This document shows positions 1 to 13,700 of a DNA stretch of 64,000 nt, piece after piece. Below the pieces are notes generated by a model. The model was not told the DNA's origin. It worked only from the letters and a program-made list of their open reading frames with translations, and did no database searches. Source of the stretch: Solicoccozyma terricola (Eukaryota > Basidiomycota > Tremellomycetes > Filobasidiales > Piskurozymaceae); the NCBI GenBank assembly GCA_001600875.1, contig BCLD01000017.1, positions 652,527-716,526 of the forward strand. Direction: 5' to 3'. Both the position numbers and the translations under genes were made by a program. The first letter of the stretch is position 1, and every line of letters starts with the position of its first letter.

Positions 1-467
1 GGGGGGGGGGGAGCGTTGGAATGGTATATCAATAACTGGGGGTTTTCTCTTGATGTGTTTGTGGGAGGTAAGATGTAGGTAGGAGTGGTTAGGGACGTAC
101 AGCATACAGGGTGATTAAAAGTCTCATGTTCTGATATCGGACTTGATGCGAATAAAACATCTCTAAAGACATCATAATGTTTCTCGTCCTCTACACCAAC
201 ACATAAAAACGAAAATATCAACCGTCATTCATCAGTGCTTTTATTACAATCACAGCCGGGGGGTGTATATTGAAGATGGGTATTTTGGGCACTAACCTGG
301 TTTCAACTTGCCAACCAAATTCGAGACTACATCGATTACTACCTCTGGAGAATACGGTACTGCACCTCTACCACCTGTTTGCGCAGCTACGAGGGATTCA
401 TGACTTGTGAATCGAAGAGGATAGGTAGGATGAACTGTTGGAGTGAGTAAGGATGAAAGGATTGATA
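1..467 (-). CDS. Partial gene at the left edge, possibly TRAPPC8/Trs85-like (N-terminal part)
   Basis: Two exons read well on the minus strand. The first (467 or slightly further upstream, down to 297) encodes a stretch with TSHESLVAAQTGGRGAVPYS followed by PEVVIDVVSNLVGKLKP. It ends at a GTTAGT donor. The second (190 down to 101) joins in phase and encodes EDEKHYDVFRDVLFASSP then ISEHETFNHPVC, ending at a GTACGT donor. The rest lies beyond the window edge. The 'HETF.HPV' block resembles what I recall of fungal Trs85/TRAPPC8, a TRAPPIII subunit acting in autophagy and Golgi traffic, but the match is from memory and weak. The start codon was not found: an in-frame stop lies just upstream of the first exon, so another 5' exon is likely. 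It is divergent from the zinc-cluster gene at 1018. Confidence 0.4.
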
Positions 468-1017
468 CTGGGTTTGGGGTTTTTATATCAATATCATGGG
501 GGTCAAAAGGTCAGCGAGACTCAACCCCAAACTCTCCAGTCATAGAGAACGTTGTCGTCGCCCACCTCGTTCCACCCCACATTCCCAAGGCCTGAATAGT
601 TCATCTAACCCTTTACATCCATTGACTAGACAACTCTGATTGACTTGATCTGTTGAGAAGACTGCGATGCGGGGGGACAGAGCCTGGAGTAGAGATGGAG
701 GATGGAGTGGCATTTGTGCCGATTGGCGGGGGGGTGTGTGGGGGGGAGTGCTATGTAGTGCTATCCGGTGATGGCTGTTGTGGTGGTGTATGTGAGATAG
801 GATGGATGGATGGATGGATGGATGGATGGATGATACCTGTCTGTTGCTGTCCGGTCTGTTGCTCGTGACTGGGCCGCGTCATCCAGAGCAGACCAACAGT
901 GTATTCACCAGCAGCCAGCAGCCAGCACCCACACACACCATCGCACACACACACCATCGCACACACACCCCTCCGTAACAGATCAACACCGACGATCACC
1001 CATCCACAGATCCAATC
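468..1017. other. Divergent intergenic region with microsatellites
   Basis: This spacer separates the left-edge gene from the zinc-cluster gene. It holds a perfect GATG tetranucleotide run at about 801-832 and a CA-rich stretch at about 927-968. I see no convincing coding exon in it. The unlocated first exon of the left-edge gene could still lie here. Confidence 0.6.
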
Positions 1018-3751
1018 ATGCCACCTACCTTTCTCGGTCCAGATGAGAATGGCTATTACCGCAGTCTCTCATGCTGTGATGTGTGAGTCAACTGCGATCT
1101 CCATAGCTAACACGGCACACCCTTAGCTTACCACCCCCCCCCCCCCCCCCCGCCCCCTCTTTCCCAGATGTAAGCAGGCTCGAACGTATTGTGTCGGCGG
1201 CATAGGACCAGATGGACCACCATGCGAGAAATGCGTAAAGAGGGGAATTAGATGTGAATGGAGTTTCAGATGTACAGTATCTCCAAAATTAAAGGACCCA
1301 AATGCTCCAAAGCAAATCAGACTCAACGGTAGGAAAGTACAACCAACTGAATCATCATCAACGTTATCGATCACGAAACCAAACGAGGACAACAACAACA
1401 ACAAGAAGAAGAAGACGAAGACGAAGAAGGATCAACAACCACCTGGGTTTAATAAATACAAATCTCGACCTTTTAAAGAAGAAGAAGAAGAAGAAGAAGA
1501 AGAAGAAGCATTCGATAGTGACGTTGAATCTGAAGCGGAAGCAAGTGGATCTTCTGAATTATCAGCACCACCAAGTGATTCTGAACGTATGGTTCGAAAA
1601 GCCAAAACTAGAGATGGTCAAGACTTTGATCCTAGAGCCTCGGGGTCAGGCTCAGGTTCAAAGAGGGAAAAATCGGGGGTAAATGGGAAAGAAAGGGAAG
1701 TGAAGAAGGGAGTGAAGAAGGATGGAAAGAAATCGGATAAGAATACGATACCTGATTGGTCTGAAAAAACTTCTTCAATGCAAGCTCATAGAGTAAAGCA
1801 TGAAAGTATTCAGTCTTCTCAACAACATTCAACACCAACTTCCAAACGATCACAATTCAATGAAACGTCTCAATCCAAGAAGAATTCATCAACATTGAAG
1901 AAATCATCCGCGCACACGACGACAAAGACGAAGACGACGAACACTGCTTCGTCCTCTTCTAATCGTCCGGAATCATCTGACAAGTGGAAACGAGAAGTTG
2001 ATTCGTTGAATGATAACCCATCAATCTCAACACCAACAAACGCATCACTTTCCATCTCTCAAATAGGAGTTTCTAAACGGAAGAACGTCGTTCAAAGTGA
2101 TTCAGAGGAAGATGAACAAGATCAAGATGAAAAAGTCGTCGTCGTACAAAGGGAAAAGAAAATTATCAAAGGGATTGTTGTTCCGGAATCGAGAGGGAAA
2201 GAAGATCAAATTGGGAAAAGTAAAATCAACGTGCGAGATGTTAATAGTTCGACGACCACAACGGCGAAGAAGAATGCGATTGAGGAAAAGCCTAAAGCGC
2301 ATTTAAAACTCAAGTTGATAGCTGGTAAGACTGAACAAGAGCAAAAAAATCGAGATATTTCGAACGATGCGACGAAAGATACTCAACGTGGTCGTCCTGT
2401 GAAACTCGAACGTCAACAAGATGAGAGGGATGGTGATCGGGATCGTAAACGACCAAAGTTGAATGAACGCAAGACATCTGAAGATCAGGGAGCATGCTAC
2501 GTTGATATTCAAAGACGAAGCGGAAGTAGGGAAGAGCAGATTGAAGAGGAGGAACGTGATCTGAATCGAAAAACGAAAAAAGATGACACGCCATCGCAAT
2601 CCAAGATAAAGAAGAAACGAGGGAAATCGTTTCAAGATGACGATGAACCTGATCCAACCACGATCATTCAAGGCAAACGGAATCGTAAATCAACTCAGGA
2701 ATCTCATTTCGCGTATTCGGATGAGACCGATAGCGAGGACGAGAGTACTCGACGGGAATCCAAAGCTGGCAAGAAGAAGAACAAGAATACCCGACAACGA
2801 GACGATTCATCACTCGACAGCGCGTCAGCTCTTGATGATCAAGTAGGCGGCCAACCCGATGATGCTACCGGTGATCAACCCCAAAACAAAAAGCAGAAAT
2901 CAGGGGTCCCACCGCCGGCGAAAGAATCGGACACGGTTGTCCATAAACAAGCGGCGGCGCTCAGAAAGCGGGGTGAGACGCAAGACGGTTCGGATTTATC
3001 TTCTACCTCCAAGGAGGAAAAGGTGAAGGGGGAAACAACAATCGACATATCCACCTCATCGGCAGGGAAAGTCAAAGATCGCCGTTTGTCGGACGTCGCA
3101 AGCGGCGGTGGAACGACATCGGCAGCTCCGACTCGCAGACCCCACGTCCAGGAGAAGAAACCTCTCGTCGGCTCCGCGCCAAAGAAGCCATCGGCGGTCA
3201 AGCCATTCGATCCTTTCGCGGATACATTGATGAGGATGAGTGGAGTTGTCAGTGGAAGTACGACGCCGAATAAGGACAGGTGAGTACTAGTGGGTGGCAG
3301 TTCGAAGTTCTCGATCTGACCCAGTCGATGTTTCTCAGAGATGGAAAGGCCAAGAACGGAATCAACTTCCGCGGCGCTGAGAAGGCAGAGGCGAATCGCA
3401 AGCGGGATGAGCTCTACGTGAGTCGACTTTGGGCTTGCGTGCATCCAACCATTTTCTCTTCTGACCTCGTTCACCACACACAGGCTACCAATCCTGCCAT
3501 CAACCTCATGCTCTCTCACAACGCTATCAGTCGGTTTGAAGTGAGTTGGCGATACTGATGCGCTCATGTCAAGTTGGCACTGACTCGTCCTACAACAGCA
3601 CGAGACATCTCAGAAAGGTTCTGCCATGGCACTCTACGGCGTCCAGCAAGGCGCGGCGTGCGCCAACGGCGTCAGGGTCAGCCAGAGTATCAACATTTTC
3701 GAGGGCCTCCTCCGCCTGCGTGACAAGGAAGATTGGCCAAAGGCGATTTAA
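1018..3751 (+). CDS. Zn(II)2Cys6 zinc-cluster protein, five exons, probable nuclear regulator
   Basis: The exons are 1018-1082, 1168-3279, 3339-3417, 3484-3540 and 3599-3751. All junctions are GT-AG and phase-consistent, giving 821 residues. The zinc cluster sits at the very N-terminus (about residues 19-48) and is split by intron 1. It reads C-x2-C-x6-C, a 12-residue loop, then C-x2-C-x6-C, which is the fungal binuclear cluster layout. The middle is highly charged and low in complexity: a poly-Glu run near residue 120, Lys/Arg-rich blocks, and many Ser/Thr. The last three exons encode a more ordered tail (INFRGAEKAEANRKRDEL, then AINLMLSHNAISRF and VRVSQSINIFEGLLRLRD) that I do not recognise. 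The standard fungal transcription-factor middle domain was not evident. DNA-binding regulator is the likely role; the target is unknown. Confidence 0.75.
1133..1151 (+). repeat. Poly-C run in intron 1 of the zinc-cluster gene
   Basis: An almost uninterrupted C run forms most of the pyrimidine tract just before the 3' splice site at 1166-1167. It is one of several such runs in this window. Confidence 0.9.
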
Positions 3752-4102
3752 ATATTCGACTCCTCCCTTGTACGCTACCTAGCCAACTTTTGAACATCGC
3801 GGCTTGTACCATGTCGATTTGTATGCATCGAAGCTACTACCATGATTCCATGATTCGTTACAATGTTTGATGCGTTTAAAGGGAGGAAAAGGAAAAGACA
3901 AAAGCAAAGGACATCAACGGCCCACAAACGATCAAATGTCGTTGCAGTTCCTGCACATATCCCCCGGAACAAAGTAGTGAAAGTATTGATTGGTTTTTTT
4001 TTTCTTAAAAAATCTGAAAAAAATGATGATGTCTTTTGATTTCTTGTTTGTTGTCGTTTGTTGAGACCGTTTGATGGGTCTGTGGCGTGACTCGAACGAG
4101 CG
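3752..4102. other. Convergent 3' region, no gene seen
   Basis: This lies between the stop codons of the zinc-cluster gene (plus) and the C2H2 gene (minus). It contains an A/T-rich stretch near 3990-4025, probably 3'-UTR sequence of one or both. No coding exon was recognised. Confidence 0.6.
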
Positions 4103-6417
4103 TCACATCTCCATGTCTTCCGCGCCAAAGTCCTCTATGACTTCATCCTGCTCGACACTCTCGGCTGGTGGACTGTCCTCCACCTCCATGTCATCGGCGA
4201 TACGTTGTCTCTCCATTTCCTCCTCTTCTTCGTCTTCCTCCTCGAGTGCATCGCCCATACGCAAACCTATACCACTACGCAGAGAACTCTGCGGCAGGTT
4301 GAGAGAAGCGTAACTAGGACTGAGAAGTGATCGACCGTGTTTCGATGGGCTGTTGTTATAGCCGTTGACCAGCGGCATATTGGAGTATCCACCGTTTACA
4401 ACAGCACCACCGTACATCCTCGGCGAGTTCGAGCTGATGTGGAAGCCTGCAAGATCGGCGAGGCCACCGAATGAGGGCGACTGGGAAGCGGACGAAGTAC
4501 GAGGAACGGCTGGTCGACCATTCGACGAACTAGACAAGGAGGTTCTTCTTGCTGCCATGTTGTTGCTGACGATGTTTGTGCCACCGACTCCGGAATCACC
4601 GCCGCTATCTGGATCAACGCTGATTGATCTTGGAGAAGAGTCATCTGTGTACTCATCGGTGGATTGATCCGGCGATGTTTTGCGGTGTACTACAGGAGTC
4701 TCCTCCTGACCAGGTAACGAGGTTGGCGGAGTCAACGGGGAGAAATTGGGTCTCAGCGTGGAAGAGAAGGATGATCGCGGTGGTAGCTTGCGAGCGAGTC
4801 TATTAGGTGGCGAGACTGAGAGGAAAGAGTCGTTCGTCCGGTTGTGTGTCAACACTGGGCCGGAAGAGAAAAGAAAATACCACCGGATCGAGTGAACTCA
4901 CCTGCTTCCGGCCATAGATTCTTATCATCCGGCAACGTTTTCCCTCCAATCGCAGACGCATCCATATGCATCAAAATAGTAGCGGCCTGCGGTCGTCACA
5001 TAATCAAAGGAGCGTTAGCTATTTAATTTTCAACATGGCAGATCTGAGACATCGAATACCCACCTCGAGAAGTTGCACTTGTTGATGTTTAGACAAAGCG
5101 AATTTTGACGATGGAGCCCAGTGAGGACTGTGCTCCCACCGATGCTTTGACAAACATGACGGGTGACGATAGACCTTTTCATACACCAGGAGCCATTTTG
5201 AATTAGTTTCCTTTTTCTTCCTTTTTTTTCCCCTCCTCATCCTGAACAATGAGACAACTCACCTTTGAACAACTTTCACATCTGAAGACCATTCCCTTTC
5301 TCTTCCCTTTAATCCCTCCACTTCCCTTCCCAACATCTCTCACAATCTTACTACTTTTTCCTTCCTCATCCTGCATTTCAATATCCTCATCTCCATCATC
5401 ATCTCCAAATTCTTCATCCGGATCAAGTATCTCTCCGTCTTCCTTCACTTCACCTTTAATCCTCATCGTTACGGACATAGCGCGAGGACGCATAACCGGT
5501 TTAGGATTAAGATTACCTTGCATTGACCCAACTCGAGAGATCCGAGTCCCTGTTGAGGATAAAGCGGATGTGGAGGATGTAGCGGTGACGAGAGCTGATG
5601 TACTTGTTGTCCGTAAATTAGTTGGATGAGGATCAACTCGAATACGTTGACTTAATAATGAAGTAGCATCTCCTGTGGGTTTCCCATTCGTCGTCGTCGT
5701 CGTCGCCGTTGTCGTCGTAGTTCCATTCCCATTCACGATATTCCCACTTGAAATCCCACCAGGTCGATCCGTCATTCTGAAATCAAACAACTTGGGTGCA
5801 GGTTTTGCAAGAGGTGCAAGTGGTTCAAGTGATGTAGAAGACGTAGAAACGACCGATTCGTTCTCCATTCCAAATCCATTCCTCTGAACACTCGTAGCAA
5901 CAGACCCATTCGTCCCTTGTTTTCCCACTGTTATCCCACCACTCGTTGTTCCACCCGTCGATGGACTCCCACTTGCACTCCCATTCCCACTCGCACTTCT
6001 CTCTCCAACCAACAACGCCGTTCTCTTCAACCTCGCACCAACACCATCACCTACACCTCTACCCAACCCTAATCCTAATCCATTCCCTTGTACCAATCCG
6101 CTCGAACTTGGGAATCCATCTCCCCCTTTAGGAGCAGATGAAGTGAGGTTCATTCCCATTGAAAAAGAAGCGGTATTCAAGGATCCGACGTGTAATAATT
6201 GAGAACTTGATTTTCGACGTGGTTGATGTGGTCGTGGCAGTGAAGTAGGTGGGAGTCGGGATGTGGTACCGTTGGTGGCGGCGGTGGTGGTGGTGGTCGG
6301 GGGTGTATTGGGTGGGTTGGTTGGAAGAGGTGATTTAATTGTTGGATTGGCAGGCGAGAGGGAAGATGTGGTAGATGGTGAAGAGACCCGATCGGAGGTA
6401 GATATACCGTTCGCCAT
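4103..6417 (-). CDS. C2H2 zinc-finger protein, four exons, probable transcription regulator
   Basis: The exons on the minus strand are 6417-5263, 5174-5064, 4986-4902 and 4854-4103, predicting 700 residues. The long first exon is low-complexity Ser/Thr/Pro/Gly/Asn sequence. Its end carries CESCSK, and exon 2 continues VYRHPSCLSKHRWEHSPHW. Together they make one C2H2 finger (C-x2-C-x12-H-x3-H) split by an intron between the cysteine pair and the histidines. It is followed by a conserved-looking FALSKHQQVQLLEAA box. The same finger plus box occurs, as I recall, in uncharacterised regulators of both ascomycetes and basidiomycetes. The C-terminal exon is Ser-rich and ends in an acidic region (about residues 650-700). 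DNA or RNA binding in the nucleus is inferred from the finger only. Confidence 0.75.
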
Positions 6418-7700
6418 GATTGCAGAGGACCGACGTTCTATTACTACTGATCTGCCGGTGTAATTGTGTAGCAGAACAGATGTGTTAACTGATTCTCTGT
6501 CGGTTGAAGGAGGGGAGAGAAACGTTTGAAAGGTCGAACCGTGTGTCGTTTCGATGTGATGGCACCGATGTGCGTGCTCAGATGATGATGCAAAGAGACG
6601 ATAGTTGGTTGTTATATCTCAAAATGATAGGTCGTGAGCACCCAAGCGACTGAACGGTAGGAGGACGAGGACGAGGTGATGGAATGTTCAAGTGGTGGTT
6701 GGAATGTTGCGTGGAATGTTGATCCGAACGCTGATGTCGATGTTGTACGGACGAAAAATGCGTTATTCGCTATCCCTTCTCGAGGTAGTATATGCTCCAC
6801 GCAGTTCCGTCGCCCGAACACCGTGTCGATATCGTGACTCTCAGACTGACAACCTACCGAAGAGAGTGAGGTGATGATGTCCAGGATGTGGATTGGATGC
6901 GATGCTGCGACTTTTGCTGTTCGGCGTGCGCCGTTCCCCCAGGACGGCGTGTGGAATGGCACGGCCCGTTCTACAGCCTGAGCCAATCGGTGTGCAACGA
7001 TGGCGACGAGACGGGGTGCGGGGGTGTGGAGGTGGTGGAGAGGGATGTGAGGAGGGAGAGTGAGATGACGGATGGGTGGTGCGGTGTGCGGTGTACGGTG
7101 TACGATGTGCTCGACGACCAACAATGACCAACCAACCCGCGTGCTCGACTCGCTCACTCTCCGACTTTTTTTTGTGACAGCGGGGATGGTCGAATGTCTG
7201 GATGCTGAATTGCTCCCAGCCCCTGCCCGCAAGCAAACCCCCCCGAGCACCATTCCCACTGCCCACTCGGCGCAGGAATTTGGTGGTCACATGAACCATC
7301 CGCTAGTTTTTTCCTCCTCCCTGCCTTCCCACCTCCCTGCCTTTCTTTTTTCTTTTCTTTTTTTGTCCTTTTTCTTTTTTTTTCAATCAGGTGGCGAACG
7401 GGAACTTTGGCTTTTCGGGGTTCTCGGGGCATGACGAGGATGCAGATGGTTAAGCGAGAGAGCCGACTGCTCCACTGCCCTGGGCAGGCCAAAGTACGTA
7501 TTAGATGTCCGTCATGATAAGATTCAATGCAATGCACAAAAGAACATCCACCCATTGGCGTCTTGTACTACTTTCACACCTCGATAACTTTCTTCGCCTC
7601 GTTATGTCTTCTCACCACACTGCAAACCAAAAAAAAAACACATCAGCCATCCAACTCCCCACTCTGTCCACCACACACAGCGCCAACCGCCACATCCAAC
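6418..7700. other. Intergenic region upstream of the C2H2 gene
   Basis: About 1.3 kb separates the start of the C2H2 gene from the stop of VPS13, both on the minus strand. It contains a strong C/T-rich stretch at about 7310-7385. Open frames here have skewed, unconvincing composition and no motif. It is probably promoter and 5'-UTR of the C2H2 gene plus the VPS13 3'-UTR. Confidence 0.55.
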
Positions 7701-10700
7701 TCACTTCTCCACATGTTTGAACAAAAACATCCTCTGACTCATCTCAGGTAAAGGTAAAAACGGTCCACCCATCCCACCATCCAACACTAATTGAATCCCA
7801 GATGGTTCCAATGAAATAGTAGTGATATCATCGAATGGAACTTCCCATATCACTCGAAGTTTTGTAGAACGGATCAGTAGGATTCGAGTCGTTGTGAGCA
7901 TTATCACAGAGTCGTCGCCGGTCAGGTCTGGAAGGAAGAGAGAAAAAGGGTGGTTGTGGGAAAAAAAGGTGGTTCAGTAATCGTTCCTGTGGCAGGAAAA
8001 GAAATACGTTTCGATGGTTCCCTTACCGAGGTGAGCTACATAAGTCTCATTGAAATATTTCCCATTTTCTGAATAACACATGGACACGACCGTCGCTCAA
8101 TTAGATATCGGAAATAAAATCCACCCCGATTAAACCTTCCTACGACTCACCGAGATCCTTCAACCACGATTGGCCCAAAGCTTCCCTATTATTAAACGGC
8201 TACATTTTCCAAACGCCCCAATTCACTGATCAGCACTCTCAAATCCCCCAGTTCCCTCAACAACCTTCCCTGAAACCAACAAACGCACCCTCAAAATACC
8301 ATCACCATCAATGAATCTCGGTAACCTGACTCTATCAATATCAGCTTGATCAAATACGGTGGTTGTATTCCGGATCCCTTCCGTGACGTTGGTAGCAAAG
8401 TCAAACACGCCGACAACGGGTTTCGTCACGACGCTTTTTTTTCCAAGAACGGAATAAAAGTCAAGGTATAAGCGTTGCGACAACTTTGTTGAGCATATGA
8501 ACAGCAGAGATAGAAGAAGAAGAAGACAATCTCACCCAACGAATCCTTTGCCGATACCCTTGAAAAATCCACCGACTCCGCCACTTTCCGCACCTTCGAG
8601 TGGTTTGAGCTGGATTCTCCCAAAGATGTCAGTATCTAAGGGGGGGGGGGGGCGTTCAAACACTCACGGCTAAACCCTCGAATCCACTAGCTACACTGCT
8701 GGCGAAAGCGTTGGCACCAACAGTCACTCCGTACCTGTGTTCACCTCACATGTCAGCTCCAATGTCCAAAGAACCAACGTACCCCGCTTGCAACACCCAC
8801 AGAGCGTGTCTCGGCTTGTTACGACGTTGAGCCATTCGTCGACGAGTTTGATAGTCAGAATCGAGGGTGGCAGCGGAAAGACCTGGAGGACTCGACGAGC
8901 GTCAAGGACGAAGGGAAAGAGGGGTAGCTCATGATGTTCCCCCCAATTACTCACCCTTGCCGATACTGCCAGTGAACTTGGTCATACTGTCGGTAACACC
9001 GAAAATAGTCTTCTTGGCGAAACTTGTTGCTCCCTGATTCACAGCTCCCCGAGTTAATGCCTATCATTCAACCATCGGTCCAGTGCCTCTCGTACTTACT
9101 CTCGCAATACCGATACCCAACTCTTTGTTTCCGTGCATCACCAGACCCTGATACGGCTCGTAAAAGATGTCCTGAACTCCCGAACTGACATTGTTGAAAA
9201 GTCCAACCGGGTTTCCAAGGAAATCCGCTGAACCTAGCACTCGGTAGAGTTGGGCAATGAATTGCTCGCGATAGTGTAACACTACGCGGGTCATCAGAGA
9301 TTCCGTAGAAAGTCGAGCGTTGTGAACGATCAAGGCGTTGAGCTGGACAGGAGCATCGTTGACGTTCCCGATGGCCATAGTGAGAGCGTTAATGAAGAAG
9401 ATCATGGGATTGCGAGTGCTCAGTCTGCGGCAGGGGTCCCAGTTAACCCTTTTCAGTTCAGGACGCCTTCTTCAAACTCACTTTTCATCCACATTGACTC
9501 GATCCGTCCGCATAAAGGAGAGTTCGAGTTGCATCGGTTGGAGGGCAAGATCCTCAAAGTACAGATTCGGTCCCGCAGCAACTGCCTTTGGTTCCGGAAT
9601 CTCGACGGGGTGTTCAATAAGACGACTACGGATAGTCAACGTTAGAAAACGTCGGTCTGGAATGGTCGTGATACTCACTCTTGCGACGATTCTTGCCATG
9701 AAGCTCCCTCAAATTTAACAAAGTCCAACAGAGCCATCAGGAAATCTTCGTCAAGCTCGATTGTCATCGTTTGAAGGAGAACCGTAGCGTATTTGACATA
9801 GGTCACACCGTGCTCTGTACAAGTCCATCGGGTCAGCCTTGCGTAAAGCGGGCCGCATAAAGCACAACTCAACAACTCACCGTCATCTTTCAGAATCGCA
9901 GCAGAGAGTTGCAGTGTGGGATGCGATTCCAGCTCCTTGCCGTCCTTTGGAATTACCGTCGGATAAAGTACAATCGGGAATAAGCCACCAAAGAGCTGGT
10001 TATCGATTTGAATCCACTTGCAATCCAGATTGGCGTCATAATACTGTGGATAGTCGGTATATGAGATCTTGAGACCCCTAAAAGACACGTAGACGAGCTC
10101 GTGCAAGCTCTTGTTGACCACGGATATGCCCAATCCCTCAAAGTCCAAGCTGAAGGAAAGATTGGGCTTCTCATTCGTCGTCACCGTTTCAAAAGACATG
10201 ACGTTCAAGCTATCCATGCTATCGGTTCGAGTGACACCGGTCCCACGTCGCGGCTTGTAGACACTCTCATTTTCGTCGTACGGCGTGATAGTTAGGACTT
10301 GCGAATAACCTTCGGCGCGAACGTCAAGCGATACAGTAGAGCTGCGTCGAGCCCCGCCCGGTCGAGAAGACTGTGTGAAAGAGACCTTTAGCAATGTACG
10401 TTCGTCTGATTGAGAAGGATGACGCACCGCTGCACGGAATTTGAACGGAGGTTGCACACCGATCTCCATGACGTCGATGATACGCTCCTGATCCTCCACT
10501 ACCAGTCGCAGACGCTTTCCCGTCGCGGCTGGCGAATCCCATGCATACTCAACCGTCTCGTTTGGTCGTACCGTGTTGAACGTTCGGTTTTGGGCGATGC
10601 CTTGCGAGTCTTGGTCCTCCTAAAATGACCAGTCATCAATAATGGTCCAACATCAGCAGCCAGAGTATCATGAACATACCATTTGCTGAAATTGAAATGC

Positions 10701-13700
10701 GAATGCGGTTTCGTTGCGAATCTGCAATGGCCAACGACCGGTTTCCTCGGCGACGAATAGGAAAATAGAAGAACCTTCAATCAAGGTGTCGATTCGGAAC
10801 AGCTTTTCTCGTCGACTATCCGAGGAGGGATCCTGTACCCTGAGGTGTACTCGCCCAACCTCAGCCAAGTTCACAGGTGCAGACCATAACACCAGCGTCG
10901 GATGATGAATGCAGATCGAGAGCTGCTCGGAGGATGCCAAAGACAGCTTTGTGAGCGCAAAACGCTTCCCCGGCCGAACTGGGCCAGACGATTGAGCATC
11001 TCGGCGGTATTGCCGGAAGTTGAGTGTGAGGGAACTATCATTTCGGACTAGGTACCGCGGGGTAAGGGTTATCACCTTGGTGAGTTTATACTATTGTATG
11101 CGAGAGGGGGTTTAGCCTGCTAGCGTGTGTGGTGACTCAGCAAAACCAACCTTTCCAAGACCGTCAGCATATGACAACCCAATATGATAAGAGGTCTTGT
11201 CGTCCGGAGTTGTCAATACAATCTCTGAATCGGCAGACACGCCCTCCACCGAGAAAGGCTGGAGTCACAAGCGATCAGTGACCGAAAGACATCACACCCG
11301 ATTATTGCCATACCTTTGACCAATCAGTGTCCGCTACCTTGAGGAAGAGTCGATTATTACGTTCCTCGTGGTTGAATGCAAACACTGTGATCGCCGAGCA
11401 CCAGTCAGCCTTCAGCTGGACCCTAACCAATTGCTACGCACTAAATGGTGTCGGCTCTGGTCGCTTGTAGTCCTCTGTATCACGGATCAGTCGTGCCTCT
11501 GGTCAACACGGATCGATCATGCACCTCTCAGCTTCTTGGATTTACCTTGGAACATGTCGTATCCTGCCGCAGCGCGTTGCGACCCCGACCACGTCTTGCT
11601 TGCGATGTTAAAGGGAAGTCCTGTCTTGTTGAGAATAACAAATGGACTGTACACTTGCACCTTGAATGCCCCACCAGAGTCGGGGTATTTGCTAGAGAGA
11701 AGATCATCAGCAGCTGCACGTCAAGATCTTCTGCTGGTCTTGCCATCTCACAAGTAATGTAGCCTCAGTTGGAGCTTCATATCTCTCTTATCAGGCACCA
11801 CCAGCACGTCTTCCGTTTTGAAATCGTCTGGGTTATCGGTATTGATAATGGCGAATTCACTTTGCTTGAAACCTACAGCAAGAATGCAAATGTCAACAGC
11901 CTTGTACTAGCCAAACAGCCAGTACAATTCTCACCAGAATCTTGAGCCTCCACACTCAGCAGCAAGAGATGATCGAGTTTCACGGTATGGACAGGGCTGG
12001 AACCGCCTCGGATACAGAAGTTGATCGTGCTTTTCCTGGTGTTCTTGTCATATACCCGGTAACGAATATTGTATGGCAGAAGATTCTCAATCTCAAGAGG
12101 TGCTCGCAATCGCAGGGTCAATCGAGGATATTTCCTTTGGTTTAGAATTAGCATGGTATCTGGCGCAATTGATATTGGCTCTGCTTACTTTGCAATAGGG
12201 TCCTTCCGATCGAACAAACCCGCAGCTTGGAATAGAAAGGGAGCCTCCGCAGGGTCACGATGTGGGCATACGATTGTGCGGTCCGGCTTGGCGACGATGT
12301 CACGCCACCCAAGACTCTTCTCTGACCATGCGTGGTTGAAGCCACCTGCGGAATGGATGTATTATCAATGGAATATTCGAATGCGATCGTGGTCACACTC
12401 ACGATCAGGTCGGAGCTTAAACCTCTGGTAGTAGGCAGCCTCAATGGGCAAGGGACAGTCTTCTCCGGGCGCTATAAAAGCCAACACGTTTGTGGTCAGT
12501 CATCGAGCGGTCACCACTGGGATGTCGTCCACTCACGAATTTTGTATACGTGGCTACTCGACTTGCCTGAGGCATCAATCAAAACCAACTCCATCGGTAG
12601 GTGCGTCTTGTTCTCTATCTTCATGCTAGAACGCAGCGTTACGATTTTCACATTGTCCTTGACCTTGACATCGCAGACAAGACGGTGGGCTACCTGTTCC
12701 CTCCTTGGACGTAAAGAATATGAAAAGTCTCCTTCGCGATCCACGGACATATTTCGTACGCGGTCCCATGGAGTGTCCTCTATTGTGACTCCAAGGGCGT
12801 TGTGACTCGAGGACGTGATGTTCTGATAATCAATGCATGCGTCAGAATAGCGTGAAGACCGGGGGTTCACACCTCGCTTACTTCTCTCAAGCGCCTATGG
12901 TCTTCGAAACGCCACGGGATTGACTGTCCGTCTCCTAGCCGTTTGACAACGATGGGCTTCGAGTTGGCCTTGCGGTCAGAGTCTGACCACACCACGATCG
13001 AGTAGCCAGTTCGGTTGTGAATAACGAACGGCGACCCTGCTGCTCTGCCCTCCTTGAGAATCTTTGCGCCGTCCCTGTTCCAAATTGTTGCTCCCGTGAT
13101 GGCCAGCTCGATGAAGGTGGATGTCACGTTGAATTCCAGTCTTTTCTTTGATGAGAGAGAAATGGACATGGTACTGGATTCTAACCCATTCGTCTTTCTC
13201 GACAACTGTGGGTGCCGTAACGCGTTGCTCTCAGTATCACCGATATGCTAAACAGATCCACGTTATCATTCTCACCTTCGCTGCAAACTCCCAAGGATCC
13301 ATGAGAGGCTCCCAATGTGAGTTGGTGAGGTTGAAGTAGTTGATAGCGGTGGTGATTTTAGTGGATGCCTTGAGCTGCTCGAACGAACATTTCGTCGGTT
13401 CAGTCCAGGTTGTAAGATGATGTTGGGATAACAACAGAGCGCGCTCACATCTCCGGTCCAATCATTCGCTGACAAATCGAACGACTTCGTACTCAAATGT
13501 AACACTGGTAACTGGTGGAGATCGCCGATGATAACCAGCTGGAAACCCTCGCAGGATGCTTTAAGCTAGACCGCGGTGAATAGCTCTCATCAGCTGAGCG
13601 TACTCAAACGATGCGCAGTCTCAGTCGACTTACAGATTCTCGCGACACTAGTACTTGCGGCTTTGCCATTGCCGGTCTGCTAGTGCTGACTCTTGAGAGT

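Noticed and set aside
2303..2671. Minus-strand frames inside the zinc-cluster gene
   Set aside because: They are antisense shadows of the long charged exon, which has a better-supported reading on the plus strand.
2875..3567. A 230-codon minus-strand frame
   Set aside because: It overlaps the real plus-strand exons and introns and has no recognisable motif.
6612..7299. Minus-strand open frames of 152 and 215 codons upstream of the C2H2 gene
   Set aside because: Composition is erratic, there are no motifs, and they overlap C/T-rich spacer sequence.
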